64,000 nucleotides of DNA from Bradyrhizobium sp. Tv2a-2 (GTDB lineage: Bacteria > Pseudomonadota > Alphaproteobacteria > Rhizobiales > Xanthobacteraceae), in the NCBI RefSeq assembly GCF_000472425.1, contig NZ_AXAI01000001.1:62001-126000 (forward strand). The letters are read 5' to 3'. Positions 1 to 8,395 of the stretch are shown here, one piece after another (position 1 is the stretch's first letter; each line of letters begins with the position of its first letter). The position numbers and the translations under genes were made by a program. The notes beneath the pieces were generated by a model. The model searched no databases and was not told where the DNA came from. It saw nothing but the letters and a program-made list of their open reading frames with translations.

Positions 1-522
1 GGTCGGAATGCCCAAGAGTCGCGCGCGGGAGAACAGTGCGACCGCGCCCTCGACCCAGCGTGGATCGGCGAGCACAGCGGCGCTGCCTGCGATCTTGTCA
101 AGCGGCAGCCAATCGGCTTCCGATGGAAAGCGGCCGCGGAAATTCACGATCTGCCGCTCGCCCGTGTGATCGACGATCACACCGGAGACCGAGGAGCGCC
201 CACCGGCAAACAGGCGGAAATGGCTGACCTCGATGCCTTCACGCGACAGGCCCTCGCGCATCTCATGTCCGGCGGGGTCGTCGCCGCCGCGTCCCCAGAA
301 CGCCGGGCGCCCGCCGAGCCGCGCCACGGCCACCGCTGCGTTCGCAGCCATGCCGCCGCCCGTTGTCGTATATTCGACGGCGCGAATTTTCTCGCTGCCG
401 CCGGCAAACGGCTTTTCCACCTGCCAGACCTCGTCAAGCGCGGAGAGCCCGAGGCAGATGATGCGCGCGCCCGCCGCGCGCGCCGCAAACGCGTCCCAGC
501 CGATCGCGGGCGCCTGCGCCAT
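1..522 (-). CDS. PfkB-family carbohydrate kinase (3' end outside window)
   Basis: This is the N-terminal 174 codons of a ribokinase/PfkB-type sugar kinase; the rest lies beyond the left edge. The start ATG at 522-520 shares one base with the TGA of the upstream ABC ATPase gene, which fixes the start and shows translational coupling. After a short tail the protein has the PfkB N-terminal pattern: a strand ending in LGLSALDEVW, then the glycine-rich TTGGGMAANAAVAVARLGG sugar-binding segment. The catalytic C-terminal motif is not visible. As the last visible gene of the importer operon it probably phosphorylates the imported sugar or its oxidised product in the cytoplasm. The substrate cannot be read from this fragment. 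Confidence 0.85.
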   Translation of the reverse strand, partial: MAQAPAIGWDAFAARAAGARIICLGLSALDEVWQVEKPFAGGSEKIRAVEYTTTGGGMAANAAVAVARLGGRPAFWGRGGDDPAGHEMREGLSREGIEVSHFRLFAGGRSSVSGVIVDHTGERQIVNFRGRFPSEADWLPLDKIAGSAAVLADPRWVEGAVALFSRARLLGIPT

Positions 523-1598
523 CACGACAGCACCTGACCATTGTCCGCATCAAACAAATGCGTCTTGCCGGGCTGCGGACGGAGTGCGAGGCGATCACCG
601 ACCCTGGGCCGCAAGGCTGGATCGACCCGCGCGATCGCGGTGCTGCCTGCCAGATCGAAATGGATCAGCGTGTCCGAGCCGAGCGGCTCGACCAGTTTGA
701 TGGCCACCGGCATGCCTTCGGCCGCATCCGGCGCGATCGCAAAATGCTCGGGCCGGATGCCGAGCACGCCCTTGCCGCCCGCATTCTTCAGGCGCGCCTT
801 GCTCTCGCCATTGAGCGCAACCGCCGTGCCGTCATGCGACAGCGCCACGCCCTCGCCGCGCAACTCGACGGGAAAGAAGTTCATGGTCGGCGAGCCGATG
901 AAGCCGGCGACGAACTGGTTGGACGGCCGCTCATAGACCGCTTCCGGAGTGTCATATTGCTGCACGTTGCCGCTCTGCAAGACAACGATGCGGTCAGCCA
1001 TGGTCATGGCCTCCACCTGGTCGTGGGTGACGAAGACCATGGTCGTCTTGAGCTGTTGCGAGAGCGCCTTGATCTCAGCCCTCACCTGCCCGCGCAGCTT
1101 GGCGTCGAGATTGGACAAAGGCTCGTCGAACAGGAACGCTTTCGGGTTGCGCACAATGGCGCGGCCCATGGCGACACGCTGGCGCTGACCGCCGGAAAGC
1201 TCCTTCGGCTTGCGGTCGAGATAGGGCTCGATGTGCAGAAGTGCTGCCGCGCGCTTCACCCGCGCGTCGATCTCGGCCTTGGGTACCCCGCGCAATTCCA
1301 GCGCGAACGACATGTTGTCGTAGACCCGCATATGCGGATAGAGCGCGTAGTCCTGGAACACCATGGCGATGTCGCGCCGGGCCGCCGGCACGCCGTTGAC
1401 GCGGTCGTCGCCGATATAAAGCTCACCCGATGTGATCGGCTCGAGCCCCGCGATAATGCGCAGCAAGGTCGATTTGCCGCAGCCGGAGGGGCCAACGAAC
1501 ACGACAAACTCGTGATCGGCGATCTCGAGGTTCAGATCGCGGATCACGGTGAAATTGCCGTAGCGCTTGACGAGATTGCGGATCGAGATCGAAGCCAT
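522..1598 (-). CDS. Sugar ABC transporter ATP-binding protein (UgpC/MalK type)
   Basis: Cytoplasmic ATPase of a CUT1-class carbohydrate importer, 358 residues. Walker A GPSGCGKST lies at about 36-44, the Q-loop at about 82, the signature LSGGQ at 134-138, Walker B AFLFDE at 154-159 and the H-loop His at about 192. Residues from about 235 onward form the TOBE/MalK-like regulatory domain, including the typical GIRPEH segment. I prefer the ATG at 1598; an in-frame TTG three codons upstream overlaps the preceding dehydrogenase stop. It follows the dehydrogenase gene and overlaps the kinase gene by one base. ATPases of this class are often shared between several sugar importers, so it may not be exclusive to this system. 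Confidence 0.95.
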   Translation of the reverse strand: MASISIRNLVKRYGNFTVIRDLNLEIADHEFVVFVGPSGCGKSTLLRIIAGLEPITSGELYIGDDRVNGVPAARRDIAMVFQDYALYPHMRVYDNMSFALELRGVPKAEIDARVKRAAALLHIEPYLDRKPKELSGGQRQRVAMGRAIVRNPKAFLFDEPLSNLDAKLRGQVRAEIKALSQQLKTTMVFVTHDQVEAMTMADRIVVLQSGNVQQYDTPEAVYERPSNQFVAGFIGSPTMNFFPVELRGEGVALSHDGTAVALNGESKARLKNAGGKGVLGIRPEHFAIAPDAAEGMPVAIKLVEPLGSDTLIHFDLAGSTAIARVDPALRPRVGDRLALRPQPGKTHLFDADNGQVLS

Positions 1599-1603
1599 CG
1601 TCG

Positions 1604-2608
1604 TCAATCCAGCGCCAGCACAGGCTTTATCAGCTCACCCTGCGCGAAGCGGGCGAAATTCTCAGGCAGCGTGGCGAGGCCGAACTCGCCGTCGACGAGG
1701 ACGCGATATTCCTCCCTGTAGCGACGGAGCAGCTCGATATTCGGCGCGAAGTCTTTGATCGGGAAATAGAAGGTGCGGATCATGTAGAAATCCTTGCGGC
1801 GGAACACCGGCCCCTCGGCGATGGTCCAAGGCGCGGCATTTTCGCCGACCAGAACCAGCGCCCCATGCGGCAGGACCACTTCGATGCCGAGATTTCGCGC
1901 TGCGTGCGCACCGGAGCATTCCACGATCAGGGCAAAGCGCTGCGACGTATCGCCGACCGGGTGCGGCCTGGCACCGAAGGATTGCGCGATGTTGAGCCGC
2001 GCGGTGTTGGGATCGGAGATGCGGATGTCGTCATAGCCGAAGCTCTTCAGCGCCAGCACGACGCCGAGCCCGACGGGACCCGCGCCCGTCACCAGCACGG
2101 GGCCGGATTCCCCTGACGGCACGATGCGGCTTGCGAAGCGCACGGCGTGGCCGCTCGTGCCGATCACGTCGAGCAAGAGCGGCGCGAGGCTGTCCTCGAT
2201 GTCGTCGGGCACCGGCAGCAGGCAGTTCTCCGGCACCGGCACGTATTCGGCATAGCCGCCAGGCCTGTTCCAGCCGATCAGACTGGAGACGTCCAGGCAC
2301 ATCTGGGTGTCGCCGCGCCTGCAGGCCGCGCAACGGTCGCAATGGACGGGGATATAGACCGCGCAGCGCTTGCCGTGCATGGGATGTCCGGGCTGCTCCA
2401 CCACGCCGAATATCTCGTGGCCGGCGGTGAACTGCGTGCCCTTGTGCCAAAGCTTGAAATCCGAGCCGCAGAGCGCGGTGCGCGACACCCGCACCAGGAC
2501 CTCGCCTTTTGCCACATCGGGCATCGCGATACGCTCGATGGTGATGCGCTCGTGGCCGTGAAAGACCGCGGCCTGCATGATGGAATTCGAACGCACAGGA
2601 GCCGTCAT
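1604..2608 (-). CDS. Zinc-binding alcohol/polyol dehydrogenase (MDR family)
   Basis: Medium-chain NAD(P)-dependent dehydrogenase of about 334 residues. The catalytic-zinc region shows the CGSD and GHE motifs, and the structural-zinc loop has the cysteine series in HCDRCAACRRGDTQMC. A Rossmann segment VLVTGAGPVGLGVVLAL follows at mid-protein. I chose the ATG at 2608, eight bases after an AGG element; a GTG at 2617 is an alternative adding three residues. The gene sits between a permease and the ATPase of the importer, so it probably oxidises the imported polyol or sugar before or instead of the kinase step. Family membership is secure; the substrate is inferred only from context. Confidence 0.9.
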   Translation of the reverse strand: MTAPVRSNSIMQAAVFHGHERITIERIAMPDVAKGEVLVRVSRTALCGSDFKLWHKGTQFTAGHEIFGVVEQPGHPMHGKRCAVYIPVHCDRCAACRRGDTQMCLDVSSLIGWNRPGGYAEYVPVPENCLLPVPDDIEDSLAPLLLDVIGTSGHAVRFASRIVPSGESGPVLVTGAGPVGLGVVLALKSFGYDDIRISDPNTARLNIAQSFGARPHPVGDTSQRFALIVECSGAHAARNLGIEVVLPHGALVLVGENAAPWTIAEGPVFRRKDFYMIRTFYFPIKDFAPNIELLRRYREEYRVLVDGEFGLATLPENFARFAQGELIKPVLALD

Positions 2609-2617
2609 CGCAATCAC

Positions 2618-3445
2618 CTAACCTTTCACCGCCCCTAACGTCAGGCCCGCAACCAGCCAGCGCTGCACCAGCGTGGCCAGCACCAGCGGCGGCAGTGCGA
2701 TCAAGGTCGCAGCTGCCATCAGCACGCCCCAATTGGTCGAGCCCTCGCCGACGAAATTGAACGCAGCCGCGATCAGCGTCTTGGTGTCGCCATTCGACAG
2801 CACCAGCGCGAACAGGAAGTAGTTCCAGGAAAACACGAAGGCGAGGATCGCGGCGACCGCGACGCCGGAGCCGACCAGCGGTAGCGCGATGCGCCACAGG
2901 ATGCGCGTGATGCTGCAGCCGTCGACCTGCGCCGCCTCGAATACGCTGCGCGGAATGTTGTCGAAGGACGGCAAGAGCACCCAGATCACGATCGGCAGCG
3001 TGATCACGGCGTGGCTCAGGATCAGCGCGGTGTAGGAACCGATCAGGCCGACCTGCCGGAACATCACATACCAGGGCAATAGAAACAGCGTGCCCGGCGC
3101 CATTCGCGCGGCAAGCGTCAGGATCGCGGGCCAGGAGATGCGCGTCCATGACACGGCAAAAGCCGCGGGGATGCCGAAGAGCAGGCCGAGTCCGGCGGAG
3201 CCGATGGTCACGATCAGGCTGTTCACGGCATAGGAGAAGAACGGCGTGGTCTTGATCAGCTGGCTGTAGTTCTCCGCCGTCGGCGAAAACACCAGCGTCG
3301 GCGGATAGGCCGTGACCTCGAAAGACGGCTTCAAGGAGGAGAGTACCATCCACGCCATCGGCGCCATGATGATGATGCCGGCAAGCACGAGCTGCAGCGT
3401 GTTCAACCGGCGCAGCAGACCATCGCTGATCGGGTTTTCCGTCAT
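2618..3445 (-). CDS. Sugar ABC transporter permease (MalG/UgpE type)
   Basis: Inner-membrane permease, 275 residues, with an N-terminal membrane segment (LQLVLAGIIIMAPMAWMVLSS) and several further hydrophobic helices. The EAA loop that docks on the ATPase is visible as EAAQVDGCSITRILWRIALP, about 80 residues from the end. The C-terminus LTLGAVKG is characteristic of MalG-type permeases. It is the second permease of the importer, 7 bp downstream of the MalF-type gene and directly upstream of the dehydrogenase. Together the two permeases should form the heterodimeric channel for the sugar delivered by the binding protein. Confidence 0.95.
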   Translation of the reverse strand: MTENPISDGLLRRLNTLQLVLAGIIIMAPMAWMVLSSLKPSFEVTAYPPTLVFSPTAENYSQLIKTTPFFSYAVNSLIVTIGSAGLGLLFGIPAAFAVSWTRISWPAILTLAARMAPGTLFLLPWYVMFRQVGLIGSYTALILSHAVITLPIVIWVLLPSFDNIPRSVFEAAQVDGCSITRILWRIALPLVGSGVAVAAILAFVFSWNYFLFALVLSNGDTKTLIAAAFNFVGEGSTNWGVLMAAATLIALPPLVLATLVQRWLVAGLTLGAVKG

Positions 3446-3452
3446 CAGCCCC

Positions 3453-4364
3453 TCACCACGCCACCGCGCCGCGCAGGCGGTTGAACGCCAGCACCGCGCC
3501 GAATACGATCGCGGTCAGTGTCAGCATCAGAGCAGACGAATAGCCGATGTTGAAGAACTCGAAGCCGACCCGGAAGCCGTAGATGTTGAGCGTGTTCGAC
3601 GCATTGCCGGGACCGCCTTGCGTCGTGATGTAGATGATGTCGAAAAAGCGCAGGAGGTCGACGCTGCGCAGGATCGTCGCAGTAACGATGGTCGGCAACA
3701 ACAGCGGCAGCGTGATGCGCTGAAAGGTCTTGAAGGCAGAGGCACCGTCGATCTGCGCGGCCTCGTAGACGCTCGGCGGCAGCGATTGCAAGCCGCCCAG
3801 CACGATCAGCGCGACATAGGGCGTCCATTGCCAGCTGTCGATCAGCGCCACCGTCGGGATGACCCAGGTGGGCGAGGCCAGCCAGTCCGACGGCGGCAGG
3901 CCGAACGAGGTGAGGATGTAGTTGGCCGCGCCCAGCGACGGATCGAGGATCACGAGCCACATCATGCCGGCAACAACCGGCGGCATCATGAAAGGCGAGA
4001 TGAAGAGCGTGCGCACGACGCCCGACAGACGCCTGGCATGGAACAGCACCAGCGCCAGCCACACGCCGAGCACGAGCTGCAGCGCGAGCGACAGCACATA
4101 GAGTGCGAGCGTCACCCACAGCCCGTGCCAGAACTCGTTGTCCGAAATCAGCTTGGCGTAGTTGGCGAGGCCAACGAAGGACTGCTTGCCCGTCGATGAA
4201 AAGCTCTGGAAGGACAACCAGACGGTATAGACGAGCGGAAAAGCGATCATGCCGACGGTGAACAGCACGGCCGGCGCCGACAGCGCGGCTAGCTCCAGCC
4301 GCTGCCGCCCCTCGCCTGCCGCATCGGCACCATCCCCCATCGCGACGCTTTCGACCGCCGCCAT
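3453..4364 (-). CDS. Sugar ABC transporter permease (MalF/UgpA type)
   Basis: Inner-membrane permease, 303 residues, the MalF-like partner of the next gene. A hydrophilic N-terminal tail of about 30 residues precedes the first helix (LFTVGMIAFPLVYTVWLSF). The EAA loop reads EAAQIDGASAFKTFQRITLP, and a proline-rich helix LLLPTIVTATIL follows. The gene starts 4 bp after the solute-binding-protein stop, so it is translated from the same message. Family assignment rests on the EAA loop, the size and the context; the transported sugar is unknown. Confidence 0.95.
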   Translation of the reverse strand: MAAVESVAMGDGADAAGEGRQRLELAALSAPAVLFTVGMIAFPLVYTVWLSFQSFSSTGKQSFVGLANYAKLISDNEFWHGLWVTLALYVLSLALQLVLGVWLALVLFHARRLSGVVRTLFISPFMMPPVVAGMMWLVILDPSLGAANYILTSFGLPPSDWLASPTWVIPTVALIDSWQWTPYVALIVLGGLQSLPPSVYEAAQIDGASAFKTFQRITLPLLLPTIVTATILRSVDLLRFFDIIYITTQGGPGNASNTLNIYGFRVGFEFFNIGYSSALMLTLTAIVFGAVLAFNRLRGAVAW

Positions 4365-4368
4365 CGTG

Positions 4369-5670
4369 TTATTTCTGGGAAATCAGCGCGTCGAGCGCCC
4401 TGTCGGCATCGGCGCAGGCCTGGTCGACGCTCTTCTGCTTCAGGATCAAATCCTGCACCGCCTGGCCGATGAACTCGCGCGATTCCGGGTTTGCAACGAT
4501 GGGATAGCCGACTTCGGACGAACCCTTTGCCGCCAGAACATCCAGCGCGGCCTGCCATTGTTTGCGCACCGGCTCCTCCTCGATCCATTTGCGGTAGTCG
4601 GGATCGCTCGCCACCGATGAGCGCGGCGGCGCGATGCCCTGCACCGCCATCAGCTTCTGCACGGCAGGGCTTGTCGCCCATTGCACGAAATACCATGCGG
4701 CATCGGGCTGCTTGCTGTAGGCGGACACCGCCATGCCCCAGCCGATCGCGGTCGGCACTTGCCCTGCCTCGCCGGCCGGGAACGGGATCAGCGCGGTGTC
4801 CTTCAGCCGCTCGCCGCCTTCCATCACCGTGCGAAGCTCGTTGGAGGATTCGAAGGCCATCGCGGCGCGGCCCGAACGATACAGCGCGGAGATCTGGTAG
4901 AAGCTGTAGTTGACGACACCGGGCGGGCCATAGTCGCGCAAGAGTCGGCTATAGGTGTCAAGCGCCTCCTTGTCTTTCGCCGAACAGAGCGCGGATTTGC
5001 CGTCCACGATGTAGCTGCCGCCGATATTGTGCAGCATGTTGCTGAAGGTGTAGGCGACCGCCGGCTTCAGCCCGCGCGAGACGAAGGGCGTCAGCACGTT
5101 GTCGCAAGCCTTGATCTTCTTCGCGGCCGCCTCGACATCGGCAATGGTCTTCGGCTCGCCGACGCCGCATTTCTTGAAGACGTCGGTGCGGTAATAGAGG
5201 ATCGGGCCCTCGATATTCATCGGCAGGCTGGTCAGTTTGCCGTCATAGGTCGCGGCTTTCAGCAGCGCCTGGCTCAGCCCCGCAAAATCATAATCGGGCG
5301 CGACCTCGTTCTTGGTCATCGCACTGACATCGGCATACCAGCCGGCGGCGGCGAATTGCTGGCCCTCGCGCGAGGGCAGGCTCATGAAGACGTCGACCTC
5401 GTCGCTGTGCGCATTCATCACGGTGACCAGGCGCTGGCGCATCTGCTGCTCCTGGTAGCTGTCGACCTTGAGCGTGATTCCGGTGAGCTTCTCGAAATCG
5501 GCCTTGTGCGCCAAGAGCGCCTGCGAGACCGGATTGTTGTTGGCGAGGAAGGTGACGGTCTTGCCCTGGAACTTCTTCCAGTCGAAATCGGCCGCGTGCG
5601 CAGCTGTCGCGGCCACGCCGGCCGCGAGAAACGAAAAGGCGAAGCGCGCGAGAGCGGCCCTGGCTGTCAT
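4369..5670 (-). CDS. Extracellular sugar-binding protein of the ABC importer
   Basis: Periplasmic solute-binding protein (family 1), 433 residues, and the first gene of the importer operon. A Sec signal peptide is clear: a basic start, hydrophobic core FAFSFLAAGVAATAA, and likely cleavage after AHA near residue 26. The mature protein begins with a KTVTFLANNNPVSQAL strand, typical of CUT1 binding proteins, and carries the LPMNIEGPILYYRTDVFKK stretch seen in these proteins. A strong ribosome site (GGGAGGACTGCA) precedes the ATG. LacI-type palindromes lie 30-70 bp upstream, so transcription is probably substrate-induced through the divergent regulator. Confidence 0.95.
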   Translation of the reverse strand: MTARAALARFAFSFLAAGVAATAAHAADFDWKKFQGKTVTFLANNNPVSQALLAHKADFEKLTGITLKVDSYQEQQMRQRLVTVMNAHSDEVDVFMSLPSREGQQFAAAGWYADVSAMTKNEVAPDYDFAGLSQALLKAATYDGKLTSLPMNIEGPILYYRTDVFKKCGVGEPKTIADVEAAAKKIKACDNVLTPFVSRGLKPAVAYTFSNMLHNIGGSYIVDGKSALCSAKDKEALDTYSRLLRDYGPPGVVNYSFYQISALYRSGRAAMAFESSNELRTVMEGGERLKDTALIPFPAGEAGQVPTAIGWGMAVSAYSKQPDAAWYFVQWATSPAVQKLMAVQGIAPPRSSVASDPDYRKWIEEEPVRKQWQAALDVLAAKGSSEVGYPIVANPESREFIGQAVQDLILKQKSVDQACADADRALDALISQK

Positions 5671-5702
5671 TGCAGTCCTCCCTGATCGGGGCGTTATTCG
5701 CC

Positions 5703-5740
5703 CTTCAACGGTTTAACCCGCCATTTTGAAAACGGTTTCA
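5703..5740. promoter_or_regulatory. Tandem LacI-type operator candidates upstream of the importer operon
   Basis: TGAAAACGGTTTCA at 5727-5740 is a 14-bp dyad with the central CG usual for LacI/GalR operators (one mismatched pair). A second copy of its core, AACGGTTT, occurs at 5707-5714, 25 bp away. The strong copy ends 57 bp before the binding-protein start, a position suited to repression of that operon. No -35/-10 pair was assigned. Confidence 0.5.
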
Positions 5741-5837
5741 TCGTAGACCGCAAGCCTTCACTGTCAAGGCAGTCGAAAGCATGACCTATGCGCGAAATAC
5801 TGATGGACAATGCAAGCGCAGAGGATCAATATTTTCT

Positions 5838-5851
5838 ATGTAACGTTACAT
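5838..5851. promoter_or_regulatory. Perfect palindrome, candidate LacI-family operator near lacI start
   Basis: ATGTAACGTTACAT is a perfect 14-bp palindrome with a central CG, ending 22 bp before the LacI-type gene. Its half-site differs from the one in front of the importer operon (TGTAAC versus TGAAAA), so it may be an autoregulatory site of lower affinity or a site for a different LacI-family protein. Confidence 0.45.
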
Positions 5852-5873
5852 TTTTGGCATTGCTTGACCTGAA

Positions 5874-6911
5874 ATGGCCTTCGCGTCTGAGAAAGCTTCC
5901 AAGCAGGGCATCCGCGCGGTCGCGGCGCAAGCCGGCGTGTCGATCGCGACCGTCTCGCGCGCGCTCAACACCCCCGACACGGTGAGCGCGTCGTTGCGCG
6001 CGCGCATCGCGCAAGCGGTGGAAGACGTCGGCTACATCCCGCATGCGCCGGCCCGTGCGCTGTCCTCGCGCCGCTCGCGTACGCTGGGCGCGATCGTGCC
6101 GACCATCGACAACACCATGTTCGCGCGCGGCATCGCGTCCTTGCAGAAATATCTTTCCTCCGTCGGTTACATGCTGTTCCTCACCACCAGCGGCTACGAC
6201 CTCGATGTCGAGCTGCAGCAGGCGCGCAGCCTGATCAGCCGCGGCGTGGACGGCCTGGTGCTGCGTGGCGATTGCCACCACGACGCGCTGCGCAAGATGC
6301 TCGCCGACTATCAGATTCCCTTCATCAATGTCGGCGTCTACCGGCCCGATCGCCCTTACCCCTGCGTCGGCACCGACAATGAAGGCGCCGCGCATCGCGC
6401 CGCGTCGCACGTCATCGAGCTCGGGCACAAGCGGATCGGCATCGTCTCCGCTCTCCAGCGCAACAACGACCGCGCCGGCGCGCGGGTCGCCGGCTTCCAT
6501 CGCGCGCTCGCCGAAAACAAGTTGCCGATCCGTCCCGAATGGCATGTCGAGGTGCCCTATACCCTCGATGATGCCCGCGAGGCCGCGCGCTATCTGCTCA
6601 GCTTGAAGGAGAGACCGACCGCGGTGGTCTGCGGCAATGACGTCATCGCCTATGGCGTGCTGCTTGAAGCCGAGCGCTCCGGCTTTGCCGTGCCGCGCGA
6701 CCTCTCGGTGGTCGGCTTCGACGATCTCGACTGGAGCCGGCATTTGCGCCCCAGCCTCACCACCATCCAGGTGCCGACCGCCGCGACCTGGCAGCGCGCC
6801 GGCGAATATCTGGTGCGGCATCTCGCGGGCGAGCAGACCATCATGCACCACGAGGTCGACTATTCCCTGATTGTGCGCGAATCCACCGCGCCGCCACGCT
6901 CCCCGAAATAA
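5874..6911 (+). CDS. LacI-family transcriptional regulator
   Basis: DNA-binding repressor of 345 residues, usual for the family. The N-terminal helix-turn-helix VAAQAGVSIATVSRALN spans about 16-32 and is followed by the hinge helix (PARALSSRRSRTLGAIVP). The rest is a periplasmic-binding-protein-like sugar-sensing domain, with the conserved LSVVGFDD segment near residue 280. It is transcribed away from the sugar importer and shares a 200-bp control region holding three palindromic sites, so it most likely controls that operon. The nearest plus-strand sequence downstream is only gene debris. Confidence 0.94.
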   Translation: MAFASEKASKQGIRAVAAQAGVSIATVSRALNTPDTVSASLRARIAQAVEDVGYIPHAPARALSSRRSRTLGAIVPTIDNTMFARGIASLQKYLSSVGYMLFLTTSGYDLDVELQQARSLISRGVDGLVLRGDCHHDALRKMLADYQIPFINVGVYRPDRPYPCVGTDNEGAAHRAASHVIELGHKRIGIVSALQRNNDRAGARVAGFHRALAENKLPIRPEWHVEVPYTLDDAREAARYLLSLKERPTAVVCGNDVIAYGVLLEAERSGFAVPRDLSVVGFDDLDWSRHLRPSLTTIQVPTAATWQRAGEYLVRHLAGEQTIMHHEVDYSLIVRESTAPPRSPK

Positions 6912-6950
6912 CGGAGGTTCATTGTGACGCATCTCTCCTTCTCGCTCGCG

Positions 6951-7046
6951 CCCGGATTCCATGCGGTCGTGATCCTGTGCATGCCCGCCTCGCAATAGGC
7001 GATCGGCACGGTGGTCGCGGTCGACGGCGGCTTTCTGGCGGGCTGA
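6951..7046 (+). pseudogene. C-terminal remnant of a short-chain dehydrogenase with a nonsense codon
   Basis: One frame reads the hallmark end of an SDR enzyme: a CMPASQ segment, a TAG at 6996-6998, then AIGTVVAVDGGFLAG and TGA. In intact SDRs of this type a tyrosine usually sits where the TAG is, so a TAT/TAC-to-TAG change is the simple explanation. Nothing upstream restores the N-terminal Rossmann motif or the catalytic YxxxK. It is therefore a truncated, non-functional leftover, perhaps of a sugar-alcohol dehydrogenase once linked to the adjacent importer genes. Confidence 0.6.
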
Positions 7047-7058
7047 GCGCGCCGCACC

Positions 7059-7178
7059 TCATCCTTTCACGGCGCCGGCGGTGAGGCCGCTCACGAGATA
7101 ACGCCGGACCGCGAGCGAGAAGATCAGGACCGGCGCCATGACAAGCGATCCGCCGGCCGCGATTTTTCCCCACTCCCA
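7059..7178 (-). pseudogene. C-terminal remnant of a MalG-type sugar permease
   Basis: The minus strand reads about 39 residues ending in RRYLVSGLTAGAVKG and a TGA stop, the same ending as the intact permease at 2618-3445 (QRWLVAGLTLGAVKG). The EAA loop and all upstream helices are absent. It is a truncated copy of a second carbohydrate permease, lying back to back with the SDR remnant. The rest of this roughly 400-bp gap (7179-7315) shows only a 33-codon open frame at 7218-7319 with no recognisable match. Confidence 0.7.
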
Positions 7179-7315
7179 GCCTTGTGGGCTCGCAATCCCG
7201 ACGGCGCACGCCGCGCCATGCATCGCCTGATGGATCTGACCGAGCGGAACATCTTCTCGGCGCTGGCCCGCCGGAAAAACGGCGAAACCCTCGCGGCCGG
7301 GCCCGCGGACGATTC

Positions 7316-8395
7316 TTAGCTTCCGCGATCCGGCACCGCGGCTTCAGCGAAGGTCGCCATGCCGTTGTGGAGCGCGCAGGCCGCGCGCACCAGCGGCAGC
7401 GCGAGCGCGGCGCCTGAGCCTTCGCCGAGTCGCAGGTCGAGATCGAGCAAGGGACGCGCCTCCAGCGCGTCGAGCACGATACGATGCCCCTGCTCGGCCG
7501 AGCGGTGCGAAAAAATCAGATAGGGTCGGCAGGACGGATTGAGCCGCGTAGCCGCAAGCGCCGCGACCGAGACGATGAAGCCGTCGATGAGCAACGGAGT
7601 GCGCTGTTGCGCGGCGGCTATGATCGCGCCGGAGATGGCGGCGATCTCGAGCCCGCCGACGGCACACAGCACGCGCTCGGGGATGATCTCCGCCGCCAGC
7701 CCATGCCGTGCCAGCGCCGCATCGATCACGCGCGCCTTGTGCACGCGGCCCGCGGCATCGATTCCGGTGCCGTGGCCTGCGATTGCCTCCGCTTTGACCT
7801 GCAGCAGCGCGGCGGCAATCGCTGCTGCGCTGGTGGTGTTGCCGATGCCCATCTCGCCGGGAATGAGAAGATCAGGCTTGCCCTCTGCTGCACGCGCGAC
7901 CGCGCGCTTGCCGCAATCGAAGGCAAAGGCGAGCTCTGTGGGTGCGAGCGCCGCCTCCAGGCTGAAATCGCGCGTACCGCGGCGCGGCTTGTCGGCGACG
8001 ACGCCGCGCATGGGCTGTTCCGCCAGTGTGCCGGCATCGACGACTTCGAGGCGCGAGCCGAGCTCGCGCGCCAGCACGGAGATCGCGGCGCCGCCGGCGC
8101 AGAAGTTCGCCACCATGGCGATGGTCACGGCCTGCGGATAGGCTGAGACGCCCTGCGCGACGATGCCATGGTCGCCGGCAAACACCGTGATCGGCACGCT
8201 GGCCGCACGTGGCCGCTCGCTGTGCTGCAACCCGGCCAGCTCGATCGCCAAACTCTCCAGCCGCCCCAGTGCACCTGCAGGCTTTGTCAATCGGTCCTGC
8301 CGCGCACGAGCGGCTTCGCGATGAAGCGCGGAAGACTCGGGGCATTTGTCATAGGCCCAGCCGGGCAAGCTTTTCTCGCGCATGGGCTCACTCAT
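7316..8395 (-). CDS. cobT: Nicotinate-nucleotide--dimethylbenzimidazole phosphoribosyltransferase
   Basis: Makes alpha-ribazole phosphate from nicotinate mononucleotide and dimethylbenzimidazole, activating the lower ligand of cobalamin. 359 residues, normal for the family. Diagnostic segments are AGDHGIVAQGVSAYPQ at about 73-88, GEMGIGNTT at 180-188 and the LGEGSGAALAL segment near 325, which carries the catalytic glutamate. The start overlaps the cobF stop by four bases (ATGA). It is the last gene of the riboswitch-headed operon. In Pseudomonas denitrificans nomenclature this function is called CobU, and it should not be confused with the chelatase subunit also named CobT. Confidence 0.97.
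   Translation of the reverse strand: MSEPMREKSLPGWAYDKCPESSALHREAARARQDRLTKPAGALGRLESLAIELAGLQHSERPRAASVPITVFAGDHGIVAQGVSAYPQAVTIAMVANFCAGGAAISVLARELGSRLEVVDAGTLAEQPMRGVVADKPRRGTRDFSLEAALAPTELAFAFDCGKRAVARAAEGKPDLLIPGEMGIGNTTSAAAIAAALLQVKAEAIAGHGTGIDAAGRVHKARVIDAALARHGLAAEIIPERVLCAVGGLEIAAISGAIIAAAQQRTPLLIDGFIVSVAALAATRLNPSCRPYLIFSHRSAEQGHRIVLDALEARPLLDLDLRLGEGSGAALALPLVRAACALHNGMATFAEAAVPDRGS

Noticed and set aside
2031..3353. 440-codon minus-strand frame overlapping permease and dehydrogenase genes
   Set aside because: Out of frame with two clear family members; low-complexity Arg/Ala translation.
7218..7319. 33-residue plus-strand frame starting MHRLMDLTERN before cobT
   Set aside because: Too short, no recognisable match and no clear ribosome site; may be another gene remnant but I cannot show it.
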